Assembly: GCF_005491205.1 (NCBI RefSeq)
Contig: NZ_CP028037.1
Location: forward strand, 62,001 to 126,000
Source of the DNA: Nissabacter sp. SGAir0207
GTDB taxonomy: Bacteria > Pseudomonadota > Gammaproteobacteria > Enterobacterales > Enterobacteriaceae
DNA length: 64,000 nucleotides
Direction: 5' to 3'
Shown here in pieces: positions 32,111 to 40,995 of the stretch. The notes under the pieces were generated by a model. The model saw nothing but the letters and a program-made list of their open reading frames with translations, had not been told where the DNA came from and did no database searches. Numbering within the stretch: the stretch's first letter is position 1; each line of letters opens with the position of its first letter. The position numbers were made by a program, and so were the translations under genes.

Positions 32111-32653
32111 ATGGAGTATGAACAGGTACTGGCATTCTGGTTTGATGAGGCCGGTGAGGCGAAATGGTTCAGCAAGGATGAGCAGTTTGACCAGACCCTG
32201 CGCGAACGGTTTGGCGAGTGCTGGCAGGCGGCATGTCGTGGCGAACTCTCTTCGTGGCGGCACAGCCTGCGCGGGCGGCTGGCGGAGGTCATCGTGCTGG
32301 ATCAGTTCTCGCGCAATCTGGCGCGGCAGGATGCGGCGGCCTGGGCGCAGGATGGCATGGCGCTGGTGCTCTCACAGGAGGCAATGCGCCAGCCCGGCTG
32401 GCAGCAACTGCCCACGCGGGAACGCGCCTTCCTGTTGATGCCCTGGATGCACGCGGAGTCACGCGTCATCCACCAGCAGGCTGTCGCGCTGTTTGAGGCG
32501 TTGGGCGATGCGGAGATGGCGCACCATGCGCGGCAGCACCGGGAGATCATTGAGCGGTTTGGCCGCTACCCGCACCGCAACGCACGGTTGGGCAGGGCAT
32601 CCACGCCAGAGGAGGCACGCTACCTGAAAGAGAACCAGCTCCCTTTCTTCTAG
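32111..32653 (+). CDS. DUF924-family protein
   Basis: A 180-residue alpha-helical protein. It has the DUF924 signatures VLAFWFDEAGEAKWFSKDEQFD at the start, IVLDQFSRNLARQDAAA in the middle and YPHRNARLGRASTPEEARYLKE at the end. The fold resembles TPR-like helical bundles. Function unknown. GGGAAGGGCA precedes the ATG. Confidence 0.88.
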   Translation: MEYEQVLAFWFDEAGEAKWFSKDEQFDQTLRERFGECWQAACRGELSSWRHSLRGRLAEVIVLDQFSRNLARQDAAAWAQDGMALVLSQEAMRQPGWQQLPTRERAFLLMPWMHAESRVIHQQAVALFEALGDAEMAHHARQHREIIERFGRYPHRNARLGRASTPEEARYLKENQLPFF

Positions 32654-32659
32654 CGAAAA

Positions 32660-32679
32660 ACGGCGCCGGGTGGCGCCGT
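32660..32679 (-). terminator. Terminator of the DsrE-like gene
   Basis: ACGGCGCC-GGGT-GGCGCCGT with a run of A (32656-32660) on the left, serving the minus-strand gene that ends at 32688. It also lies after convergent DUF924. Confidence 0.82.
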
Positions 32680-32687
32680 CCGGGGGA

Positions 32688-33290
32688 TTACAGCGGCATA
32701 AAGGAGTAGCCCTGATGCTCCAGGGTGGTGACGGTGGTCAGGCCGGAGAGCGCCTGTGTCACACTCTTATCCACCCAGGTGCGGTCATAGTGGTGCGCCG
32801 CTACTGACTGGTCACAGACGGAGATATCCACCCCTACCTTGCGCAGTTTCTCAATCAGCGGCAGGTTCGGGTTATCGAAGCCGTTAATCTTGTGGAACTG
32901 CTCATTGTTCAGGGTGGCTGGCGTGGCACCGCCGGTCAGCACGGCCACAAACTTCAGCTGGTCCAGCGGCACGCCAGAGGCCACATAGAGGTTCACGGCG
33001 CGCGCAACGCGATCCAGCCCCTCGTTAATTTGGTCTGGCCCCACTTCCTGTTTATTAATAAAGAAGACGATCTTGTAAGGATCGCCATTGCCCACGCTTG
33101 GGCGATAAGCCACATCATCCCAATAGTGTACAGGGCCGTAACCATCGATAGTTGGCGTTTGCCAGAAGCCCGGTTCATCCTTAGGTGCATTCATGGCATG
33201 CACTTTATTGATGAGGGCCGGGGACTTCACCACTGCCACACTTGCGGCCACACTCAGTACCACTGTTAATACCGTTGACGCCAGACGCAT
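32688..33290 (-). CDS. Exported DsrE-like protein
   Basis: A 200-residue protein with an N-terminal signal-like segment (MRLASTVLTVVLSVAASVAVV) and a DsrE/DsrF-like fold. The fold is suggested by YKIVFFINKQEVGPDQINEGLDRVARAVNLYVASGV, KFVAVLTGGATPATLNNEQF and LIEKLRKVGVDISVCDQSVAA. A single conserved-position Cys lies in VCDQS. GGAGAAAGGT precedes ATG 33290, making it preferable to an upstream frame reaching 33323. Role unknown; the family includes sulfur-relay proteins. Confidence 0.78.
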   Translation of the reverse strand: MRLASTVLTVVLSVAASVAVVKSPALINKVHAMNAPKDEPGFWQTPTIDGYGPVHYWDDVAYRPSVGNGDPYKIVFFINKQEVGPDQINEGLDRVARAVNLYVASGVPLDQLKFVAVLTGGATPATLNNEQFHKINGFDNPNLPLIEKLRKVGVDISVCDQSVAAHHYDRTWVDKSVTQALSGLTTVTTLEHQGYSFMPL

Positions 33291-33565
33291 ACCTTTCTCC
33301 AAATAATACAAGACAGAGCACATCAGCCTTCAAGCGCCCAAAAGGGGCGGAAAGCGGTTCACCACGTGCAGATGTGGAGAGATTTATAGCATAGTGTTTC
33401 GCCATATTAATCAGGCTTGACAAGAATCAGAATAAGACTAGGACGACAGGTAAAGGGCGCTAACATGAATATTTTCCATGCGCTTAGTTGGCAGCCTAAA
33501 TAGCGGGGTTAGTGTACGGGAATTAATTAGCCGGCCTAATCGATAACGGAAACGAATAAAACAGT
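33291..33565. other. Intergenic region upstream of the DsrE-like gene
   Basis: About 275 bases (336 to the next stop codon) containing the promoter of the DsrE-like gene and, beyond it, the terminator of the DUF378 gene. No other feature recognised. Confidence 0.45.
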
Positions 33566-33593
33566 AAAGCGGCAGGAATGGGCACTGCCGCTT
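33566..33593 (-). terminator. Terminator of the DUF378 gene
   Basis: AAAGCGGCAG pairs with CTGCCGCTTT around a 9-base loop. It lies 34 bases beyond the minus-strand stop. Confidence 0.75.
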
Positions 33594-33626
33594 TTATTTT
33601 GGGCATGATTCTGGGAAGCCATTGGC

Positions 33627-33857
33627 TTAGAGGCGAGTGGTGGTGGTCGATGTGACGGTATGCGAGCGGATGCGTGGCAACAGCGCCAGGCAGTAGAGCG
33701 CGCACAGGCCAACAATGATGTAAACAATGCGTGAGAGTATCGCCGTTTGGCCACCGAAAATAACCGCGACCAGATCAAATTGGAACAGGCCGACCAGTAA
33801 CCAGTTCAAGCCGCCAATAATGAGCAGCAACAGAGCGATGGTATTCAGTGCTTTCAT
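33627..33857 (-). CDS. DUF378-family small membrane protein
   Basis: A 76-residue protein with two membrane helices. The family pattern is ALNTIALLLLIIGGLNWLLVGLFQFDLVAVIFGG, followed by SRIVYIIVGLCALYCLALLP. The ATG at 33857 with AGGAGGA upstream is preferred over a more distal in-frame start. Function unknown. Confidence 0.85.
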   Translation of the reverse strand: MKALNTIALLLLIIGGLNWLLVGLFQFDLVAVIFGGQTAILSRIVYIIVGLCALYCLALLPRIRSHTVTSTTTTRL

Positions 33858-34110
33858 GAGTCCTCCTATCAATGTCACCTGCGGTAAGGAATAGTCCTAC
33901 TGAAAAATTCTGACAGGCACGTCCTGAACAGCAGAAAGTCATGTTTTCACTTTGAGTATAGCGCTTAATTTTTAACCTGCCGTACCGCTATCCCCCCTGC
34001 CGCTGCTTAATTTTTATAAAAGTGCGAGCGGGGGTAAGAATCTGTAAAAACCGCCATCCACGGTGGTGGGGACTATCCTTATGGGCAGGCTTTTAAATAA
34101 GGAGGAACCG

Positions 34111-36294
34111 ATGACGGACAGTGCGCAGCAGGAACAACAGGTGTATCAGGCCAGCGCCCCGGCCGACCGGCAGGCGGCAGAGCTGGTCAGCAAGATGACG
34201 CTCGATGAGAAGATCATGCTGGTGCACACGCCAGTGGGTTTTGCGCTCGGCGATCGCCCGAAACCTGAGGGCGCGGTGGGGTCGGCGGCCTATACGCCCG
34301 CCATCCCACGGCTGGGCATCCCCGGTTTGCAGGAGAGCGATGCCAGCCTTGGCGTCGCCAACCCGGCGGGCGTGCGCCCGGACGATCGCATGACTGCCCT
34401 GCCATCGGGCTTGCTGAGTGCCTCTACCTTCTCACCGACGCTGGCGCGCCGCACCGGCGAGCTGCTGGGGGAGGAGGCCCACGCTCGTGGATTTAACGTG
34501 CTGCTGGCAGGCGGGATGAACCTGATCCGCGAACCGCGCAATGGCCGCAATTTCGAGTACCTGAGTGAAGACCCGCTGCTGACGGGCCTGATGGCCGGTG
34601 AGACGGTGGCTGGCATCCAGAGCCGCCACGTGGTCTCCACCGTCAAGCACTATGCGCTGAACGCACAGGAGACGGGCCGGGTGCAGGCGGACTCGGTACT
34701 GGCGGAGGGCGCGGCGCGTGAGTCCGACCTGCTGGCGTTCCAGCTGGCGCTGGAGACGGGGCAGCCGGGTGCCATCATGCCGGGCTACAACAAGATCAAC
34801 GGTGAGTACGCCTCCGAAAATGCCTTCCTGCTGAACCGGGTGCTGAAGGGTGACTGGCGCTATCCCGGCTGGGTGATGTCGGATTGGGGCGCGACCCACT
34901 CCACGGAGAAGGCGGTGATGGCCGGGCTGGACCAACAGTCCGGCGAGGAGCTGGATAAGGCGGTGTTCTTCGGCCAGCCACTGAAAGAGGCGGTGGAGTC
35001 CGGCAAGGTGCCGATGGCGCGGCTGGATGACATGGTACGCCGCATCGTGCGTAGCCTGATTGCCGTAGATGGCCTGCGCCACCCGCCGCAGCCACGCCCG
35101 TCAGATGAGGCGTCCCACGCTGCCGTCGCGCAGGAGGTGGCGCGTCAGGGCATGGTGCTGCTGAAAAACAGCGGCGGCCAGTTGCCCATCAATGCGGAGG
35201 TCAAACGCATCGCGGTGATTGGCGGCTATGCCGACAAGGGCGTCATCTCCGGCGGTGGCTCCAGCCAGGTGATCCCGGCGGGCAGCCAGCGTGCGCCAAC
35301 GCCCTTCAAGAGCGTCTTCACGGATACTATGGTGCTGCACCCCTCATCGCCGCTGACGGCATTGCGGGCGGCGTTCCCACAGGCAGAGGTGAGCTGGGAT
35401 GACGGCGCTGACCCGGCGCGCGCCGCCGCACAGGCCAAGGCCGCCGAGGTGGCGATTGTGTTCGCCTGGCAGTGGCAGGCGGAGGGCACCGACGTGCGTG
35501 ACCTGTCACTGCCGAACCATCAGGATGCGCTGATTGAGGCGGTAAGCGCCGCCCGCCCCGGCACGGTGGTGGTACTGCAAACCGGCGGCCCGGTGAAGAT
35601 GCCGTGGCTGGATCAGGTGGGCGCGGTGTTGGAGGCGTGGTATCCCGGCAGCCGGGGCGGCGAGGCTATCGCTGACATCCTGAGCGGGCGGGTTTCGCCC
35701 GCTGGCCGCCTGCCGGTCACCTTCCCGGCGGCGGAGTCACAGTTGCCGCGCCATAGCCTGCCCGATCCTGACAGCACCACCGCCATGCCCGGCCAGCCGC
35801 TGAAGCAGGATATCCGGGTTGACTACAACATTGAGGGGGCGGATGTCGGCTACCGTTGGTTTGAGCGCGAGGCGCTGAAACCGCTGTTCCCGTTTGGCTA
35901 CGGCCTGACCTACAGCCGCTTCCACTACCACAACCTGAAGGTGGAGCCGGTGGCGGGCGGTGGGATGCGCCTGCGGCTGACGGTGGTCAACAATGGCAAC
36001 CGCACCGCCACCGATACGCCGCAGTTCTACCTGAGCAACGGCAGCAGCGACCACGGTTTCGTCAAGCGGCTGGTGGGCTGGCAGCGCGTGACACTGAAGC
36101 CGGGCGAGAGCAGCGAAGTGGCGGTGGAGGTTGATCCACGGCTGGTGGCGCGCTGGGACACCGGGCAGGTGAAGTGGCACATCTACCGGGGTGACTATCA
36201 GGTGGTGGCTGGCGCGCACGCGATGGACGAGGCGCTGAGCACCACCGTCCACCTGCCGGAGGCGTGGCTACCCATCGGCGGACGGTCGCAGTAA
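34111..36294 (+). CDS. Glycoside hydrolase family 3 beta-glucosidase-like enzyme
   Basis: A 727-residue GH3 enzyme. The N-terminal (alpha/beta)8 domain contains the KHY motif (K179-H180) and the probable nucleophile D258 in GWVMSDWG. The alpha/beta sandwich follows, with GMVLLKNSGGQLPI, VIGGYADKGVISGGGSSQV and AWYPGSRGGEAIADILSG. A C-terminal Fn3-like domain completes it. GGAGG at 34101-34105 fixes ATG 34111. There is no signal peptide, so it is probably cytoplasmic and acts on imported beta-glycosides, perhaps plant glucosides. It is monocistronic. Confidence 0.9.
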   Translation: MTDSAQQEQQVYQASAPADRQAAELVSKMTLDEKIMLVHTPVGFALGDRPKPEGAVGSAAYTPAIPRLGIPGLQESDASLGVANPAGVRPDDRMTALPSGLLSASTFSPTLARRTGELLGEEAHARGFNVLLAGGMNLIREPRNGRNFEYLSEDPLLTGLMAGETVAGIQSRHVVSTVKHYALNAQETGRVQADSVLAEGAARESDLLAFQLALETGQPGAIMPGYNKINGEYASENAFLLNRVLKGDWRYPGWVMSDWGATHSTEKAVMAGLDQQSGEELDKAVFFGQPLKEAVESGKVPMARLDDMVRRIVRSLIAVDGLRHPPQPRPSDEASHAAVAQEVARQGMVLLKNSGGQLPINAEVKRIAVIGGYADKGVISGGGSSQVIPAGSQRAPTPFKSVFTDTMVLHPSSPLTALRAAFPQAEVSWDDGADPARAAAQAKAAEVAIVFAWQWQAEGTDVRDLSLPNHQDALIEAVSAARPGTVVVLQTGGPVKMPWLDQVGAVLEAWYPGSRGGEAIADILSGRVSPAGRLPVTFPAAESQLPRHSLPDPDSTTAMPGQPLKQDIRVDYNIEGADVGYRWFEREALKPLFPFGYGLTYSRFHYHNLKVEPVAGGGMRLRLTVVNNGNRTATDTPQFYLSNGSSDHGFVKRLVGWQRVTLKPGESSEVAVEVDPRLVARWDTGQVKWHIYRGDYQVVAGAHAMDEALSTTVHLPEAWLPIGGRSQ

Positions 36295-36305
36295 CCGTGC
36301 CGCCA

Positions 36306-36335
36306 TAAAAAAAGGGCCTCTATCAGAGGCCCTTT
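36306..36335. terminator. Convergent terminator between the GH3 gene and the second dehydrogenase operon
   Basis: AAAGGGCCTC pairs with GAGGCCCTTT around TATCA. The run of A on the left makes it strongest for the minus-strand operon. Confidence 0.85.
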
Positions 36336-36354
36336 GTCTGTGCGTTAGCGCAGG

Positions 36355-37680
36355 TTATTCCGCGTGCAGCTTCTCAATCGAGGGGCTGCCGAGCATGATG
36401 GGATCGGTGATCACATCCTTGTCCTTGCGCACGCTGGCGACGTCCGAGGCCGAGATGGCTGGCGCGTGGTTGCCCCAGCTGGAGCGGATGAAGTTGACCA
36501 CGTCCGCGACCTGCTGGTCATTCAGCCGCCAGCCGAAGCCCGGCATGGTGAGGCTGGATGGCGCGCCCTGAACACCCGGCAGTACCGAGCCGGTCAGCAC
36601 CACGTGGATCAGCGAGGTGGCGTCATCAGACATCACCACCGGGTTGCCGCGCAGCTCCGGGAAGGCGCGCACGTAGCCGCGCCCATCGGTGCGGTGGCAC
36701 GCGCCGCAGTTATCGACATAGATCGCCGCGCCCGGCTTGCTGTCGTCACCGTGGAACAGCTGCTGCGCCACCGTCTCGTCCTCTTTGAACGGCGGCTGGT
36801 GCGGGTCTTGCGGTTGCAGCGACTTCAGGTAGCGGGCGATGGCGGTGGCGTCATCGGCGCTCAGGTATTGCAGGCTGTGCTCCACCACGCTGGTCATGCC
36901 GCCAAACACGGCGGTATGGTCATTGCGGCCGGTGCGCAGGAACTCCACCAGCTCTTGCTCGCTCCAGCGAGCCAGCCCATCCTTGTTATCGCCGCGCAGG
37001 TTGGTGGCGACCCAGCCATCAATCGGCGCGTTGCTGCCGGAGAGGTAGCTGCTGCCCTCCTGATCATTCAGCGCCTTCTCCTGCATCGTCAGGCTACGCG
37101 GGGTGTGGCAGGCGCCACAGTGGCCCAGTCCCTCCACCAGATAGCGACCGCGCGCCAGTACCGGATCCTCGCCCTTGGCTGGCGTGAAGTCTTTCACCTC
37201 TGGGGCGAAGATGCCGCGCCAGAAGCGCAGCGGCCAGCGCATGGAGAGCGGCCACGGGATGTCGCTGTCGCGGTTGGCCTGCTTCACCGGTGCCACGCCA
37301 TGCATGAAGTAGGCATAGAGCGCGCGCATGTCATCCTCTTTCACCACCGCGTAAGAGGGGTAGGGCATCGCCGGGTAGAGCGTCTGGCCATTCTTGGCGA
37401 CCCCACGGCGCACCGCGTTGTCGAAATCCTCGAAGCTGTAGTCGCCGATGCCGGTCTCTTTGTCCGGCGTGATGTTGGTGCTGTAGATGGTGCCGATTGG
37501 CGTCTTCATCCCCAGCCCGCCCGCGAACTCGGTGCCGCCCATGCTGGTGTGGCAGGCCACGCAGTCACCGGCGCGCGCCAGATACTCGCCGCGCTTGATC
37601 AGATCCGCGCCGCTGTTGTCCTGCGCCCAGGCGCTGACGCTGGCCGCGCCGAGGGTCAGTGCAAAGATTAACTTTTTCAT
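36355..37680 (-). CDS. Membrane-bound FAD dehydrogenase, tri-haem cytochrome c subunit, copy 2
   Basis: A 441-residue periplasmic cytochrome with a cleavable signal (MKKLIFALTLGAASVSAWAQ). Three haem sites are CVACH (C40), CGACH (C188) and CGACH (C325). Compared with copy 1 it has a true signal peptide instead of a longer anchor. It is the last gene of the second operon, 10 bases after the flavoprotein. This copy has the organisation described for Erwinia-type gluconate 2-dehydrogenase. Confidence 0.93.
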   Translation of the reverse strand: MKKLIFALTLGAASVSAWAQDNSGADLIKRGEYLARAGDCVACHTSMGGTEFAGGLGMKTPIGTIYSTNITPDKETGIGDYSFEDFDNAVRRGVAKNGQTLYPAMPYPSYAVVKEDDMRALYAYFMHGVAPVKQANRDSDIPWPLSMRWPLRFWRGIFAPEVKDFTPAKGEDPVLARGRYLVEGLGHCGACHTPRSLTMQEKALNDQEGSSYLSGSNAPIDGWVATNLRGDNKDGLARWSEQELVEFLRTGRNDHTAVFGGMTSVVEHSLQYLSADDATAIARYLKSLQPQDPHQPPFKEDETVAQQLFHGDDSKPGAAIYVDNCGACHRTDGRGYVRAFPELRGNPVVMSDDATSLIHVVLTGSVLPGVQGAPSSLTMPGFGWRLNDQQVADVVNFIRSSWGNHAPAISASDVASVRKDKDVITDPIMLGSPSIEKLHAE

Positions 37681-37690
37681 GACATGCTCC

Positions 37691-39475
37691 TTATGCCTGC
37701 ACCAACGGGCCTGGGTTTTTCAGGTACTGCTCGCGGATGGCGCGTGCTGCCCAGTAGGTCAGGGCCGCGACGGTGCCGGTTGGGTTGTAGCCCAACCCCT
37801 GCGGGAAGGCGGATGCGCCCGGTGCAAAGACGTTGTGCACATCCCAGCTTTGCAGGTAGCGGTTCACTGCGCTGGTCTTCGGATCTTCGCCCATGATCGC
37901 GCCACCGTTCATGTGGGTGGTCTGGTAGACGGTGGTATCGAAGTGCTGGCCCGGCTTTTTCGGTGCACCGGTGATGACCGTCGGGTTCATCGCCTCGGCA
38001 ATCTTGTGCATCCGGTCATGCATGAACTGCGACATTTTGACGTCGTTGTCCTGCCAGTCGAAGGTCATGCGCAGCAGCGGCTGGCCGTAGACGTTCTTGT
38101 AGTTCGGGTCCAGATCCAGATAGTTGGAGCGGTAGGACTGGTGCGCGCCGTGGGCATCCATCGAGACGTTGTGGGTGTAGACATCCGCCACTTCGGCTTT
38201 CCACTTGCTGCCCCAAGTCGGGGTGCCCGGACGGGTCGGCAGGCCGGAGATCGGCTTGGCACCCGCTTGGTTGACCCAGAACGGCGAGCCACCGACGAAG
38301 CCATACTTGGCGTGGTCGAAGTTATCGGCGTTGAAGTCATCCACGCCGACACCCGCGCCGCCCGCGCCGATGAAGTTGTTGGTGTGCACGTCCTTGTCGA
38401 AGAACGCCTTGATGGTGGAGATGTTCTGGTAGGCGAAGTTACGCCCGACCACACCCTCGTTGGTCACCGGGTCATACGGCTTGCCGATGCCGGAGAGCAG
38501 CATCAGGTGCACGTTGTGGAACTGGAACGCGCCGAGGATCACGATGTCCGCTGGCTGCTCAATCTGGCGGCCCTGCGCATCGACATAGGTCACGCCGGTG
38601 GCGCGGCGCTTGTCGTCGGTCAGGTTGACGCGCAGCACGTGGGCATTGTCGCGCAGTTCGAACTTCTTCTCCTGACGCAGCGCTGGCCAGATGTTCACGT
38701 TCGGCGACGCCTTGGAGTACATGTAGCAGGCATAGCCGCTGCAGTAGCCGCAGAAGTTGCACGGGCCCATCTGCGCGCCATACGGGTTGGTATAGGGCGC
38801 GGAGGTGTTGGCTGAAGGCAGGTCATACGGGTGGTAGCCCACTGACTCGGCCGCCGCTGCAAACAGCTGGGCGGAGTAGGTGCGCTTCTGCGCGGGCAGC
38901 GGGAAGTTGTCTGAACGATCTGGCGCAAACGGGTTGCCGCCCTTGCCCTGACCGATCACCTGTCCCTTGACGCTCCAGGCACTGCCAGAGGTGCCAAACA
39001 CCTTCTCCGCCTTGTCAAAGAACGGCTCCAGCTCATCATAGGTGACGCCGAAGTCCTGAATGGTCATGCCTTCCGGGATGAATTTCTTGCCGTAGCGCTC
39101 CTCATAGTGGCTGCGCATCCGCAGTTCCATCGGGTCGATACGGAAGTGCACGCCAGACCAGTGCAGGCCCGCGCCGCCGGTACCGGTTCCAGGCAGGAAC
39201 GCAGCAAGCTGGCGGTAGGGTTGGGCGGTCTGCGAGCTATTGTGGCGGATGGTGACGGTGCTCTTGGAGAGATCCTGGAACAGCTTGCGGCGGATATTGT
39301 AGGTCAGCTCATCAATCACCTGCGGGTAGGCGCCATCCGGGTAGGTGTCACGGTGCGGGCCGCGCTCCAGCGCCACCACATTCAGGCCAGCCTCGGTCAG
39401 CTCTTTCGCCATGATCGCCCCGGTCCAGCCGAAACCGACGATGACCGCATCCACTTTCTTCATTACATTGGCCAT
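37691..39475 (-). CDS. Membrane-bound FAD dehydrogenase, GMC flavoprotein subunit, copy 2
   Basis: A 594-residue GMC-family catalytic subunit, probably gluconate 2-dehydrogenase or a related sugar-acid dehydrogenase. It has the FAD loop VDAVIVGFGWTGAIMAKEL and a Cys cluster C239, C242, C245, C250 (CNFCGYCSGYAC) at the same relative place as in copy 1. The C-terminus holds HMNGGAIMGEDPKTSAVNRYLQSWDVHN and GYNPTGTVAALTYW. No signal peptide; it is expected to ride with the Tat-signalled small subunit. It is clearly paralogous to 14783-16555 but well diverged. Confidence 0.93.
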   Translation of the reverse strand: MANVMKKVDAVIVGFGWTGAIMAKELTEAGLNVVALERGPHRDTYPDGAYPQVIDELTYNIRRKLFQDLSKSTVTIRHNSSQTAQPYRQLAAFLPGTGTGGAGLHWSGVHFRIDPMELRMRSHYEERYGKKFIPEGMTIQDFGVTYDELEPFFDKAEKVFGTSGSAWSVKGQVIGQGKGGNPFAPDRSDNFPLPAQKRTYSAQLFAAAAESVGYHPYDLPSANTSAPYTNPYGAQMGPCNFCGYCSGYACYMYSKASPNVNIWPALRQEKKFELRDNAHVLRVNLTDDKRRATGVTYVDAQGRQIEQPADIVILGAFQFHNVHLMLLSGIGKPYDPVTNEGVVGRNFAYQNISTIKAFFDKDVHTNNFIGAGGAGVGVDDFNADNFDHAKYGFVGGSPFWVNQAGAKPISGLPTRPGTPTWGSKWKAEVADVYTHNVSMDAHGAHQSYRSNYLDLDPNYKNVYGQPLLRMTFDWQDNDVKMSQFMHDRMHKIAEAMNPTVITGAPKKPGQHFDTTVYQTTHMNGGAIMGEDPKTSAVNRYLQSWDVHNVFAPGASAFPQGLGYNPTGTVAALTYWAARAIREQYLKNPGPLVQA

Positions 39476-39478
39476 CAG

Positions 39479-40216
39479 TTACGCCCTCTCGCCGCGAATT
39501 GATACCGGCGGGAAGGGATAGGCTTCGCCCCGTTCCACCCAGTCCATAAAGTCTGCCCGTGCGCCTGGGAAGCCAATCAGCTTCCAGCCCACCATATTTT
39601 GGTTGCCGCCGTGGATCGGGTCACTGAAGAAGCCCTCACGGGTGTTCTGCAACAGCGTGGCGAAAAAGATCTTCGCTGGCACCTGGCTGAAGGTCACTTT
39701 GCCGGCTTCCATCTGGCCCAGCATCTCCTCCTGCTGCGCCGTCTCCAGCTCGGCGAACACCTTGCCATACTGCTTTTTGGCGTGCTCATCGGCGGCAGCG
39801 ATGCCCAGCCGGTAGACGTCACGCGGCACCAGCGGCAGCTGGTAGCCCAGCGCGGGATCGGCGTCCGGGTCGAACGGGCCTTGCATGTACCAGTTGGAAC
39901 CGGTTGCATACGGGGTGTTCATTTGGCGGTCGATGAACTCCGGTGCACCGGCTTCCACGGCGCCGGGACCGCGCTCATCCGCCGGGATCAGGCGGGCAGC
40001 GGCCGCGGAGACAAAGGCATACTCTTCCGGGGTGAAGAAGGTGGGGGTATAGGCTCTGGCTTCATGGTTGGCCGGGGCGATATCTTCCGCCGCATCGGCT
40101 TTTTTCACAGCCGCCAGACCGCCCAGCCCGCTGGCACCAATGGCCACGGCCGGTGCCAGCGTGATGGTTTTCAGCAAGAAATCCCGACGGGAATTTCCTG
40201 AAAATGATTTAGACAT
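39479..40216 (-). CDS. Membrane-bound FAD dehydrogenase, gamma (small) subunit, copy 2
   Basis: A 245-residue gluconate-2-dehydrogenase subunit 3-like protein. It carries a twin-arginine signal ([20 protein letters not shown]) and the family core [29 protein letters not shown] plus [33 protein letters not shown]. It is the first gene of the operon and lies three bases before the flavoprotein gene. Confidence 0.92.
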   Translation of the reverse strand: MSKSFSGNSRRDFLLKTITLAPAVAIGASGLGGLAAVKKADAAEDIAPANHEARAYTPTFFTPEEYAFVSAAAARLIPADERGPGAVEAGAPEFIDRQMNTPYATGSNWYMQGPFDPDADPALGYQLPLVPRDVYRLGIAAADEHAKKQYGKVFAELETAQQEEMLGQMEAGKVTFSQVPAKIFFATLLQNTREGFFSDPIHGGNQNMVGWKLIGFPGARADFMDWVERGEAYPFPPVSIRGERA

Positions 40217-40427
40217 TCCTTGCGCTCACTTACTTGTGTCAAACAAAAAATTAACAAAGCGTGATTAAAATCGCTTTTGTTTACCTTTTCTTTGCAAATA
40301 ACGGCATTAAATATATTCTTACAAATTATCCGGTTATGCCTAACAAGTGAGCTGGATCACATTTATACGGGGTGAATGCTTTTGCAGCAAATGTTAAATC
40401 TGCTTTCTTAAAATATCAGAAATTTTC

Positions 40428-40949
40428 TTAAAAATGGCGTACCGGCTGAAGGGTCAATCCCTCATCGGGGTGCGGGGCTTCAAAATGACGGCCTAACTGC
40501 GCGAACTGCTCGGCTGACAGCGTATAGGGGTGCTCACCGGAGGCATTGCGCGCATTGACGCGCGCCAGACAGACGTCATCGGGCAGATCGAGCCAGTGCA
40601 GCACGGCACTGACGCCAGCGGCCTCGGCCAGATCCCGCGCCCAAGCGCGTGAGGCAGCGGTATTCATCGGGAAGTCGAGCGCCAGCATGACGCCATGTTG
40701 CAGCAATTGGGTGAGATGCGGGGCCAGAGCGCGTTTCAGCCGGGTGGCGCGCTCGGCGTAATCCGCCAGCGAGGCGATCTCCGCCGGGAACAGGGTGCTG
40801 AGCCAGCCATCCTCGCTGATCAGCATCATGCCGTGATCGCGCGCCAACTCCTGTGCCAGCGTGGATTTTCCTGCGCCAGCCTTGCCGCAGAACAAGTGCA
40901 ATGCCGGTGCCGGTGACGCTGGCTGTGACGGGGTATGCAGTGCCATCAT
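40428..40949 (-). CDS. P-loop small-molecule kinase-like ATPase
   Basis: A 173-residue nucleotide-binding protein. The Walker A motif is FCGKAGAGKSTLAQELA near residue 20. Next come ISEDGWLSTLFPAE, VMLALDFPMNTAASRAWARD and LDLPDDVCLARVNARN, the usual layout of AAA_33-type kinases. It may phosphorylate a small molecule. AGGAGAGAG precedes the ATG. It sits between unrelated units and gives no context clue. Confidence 0.78.
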   Translation of the reverse strand: MMALHTPSQPASPAPALHLFCGKAGAGKSTLAQELARDHGMMLISEDGWLSTLFPAEIASLADYAERATRLKRALAPHLTQLLQHGVMLALDFPMNTAASRAWARDLAEAAGVSAVLHWLDLPDDVCLARVNARNASGEHPYTLSAEQFAQLGRHFEAPHPDEGLTLQPVRHF

Positions 40950-40995
40950 CTCTCTCCTGAATGAATGCCGTTAACAGGTTAAGCGTATGAAGAAT

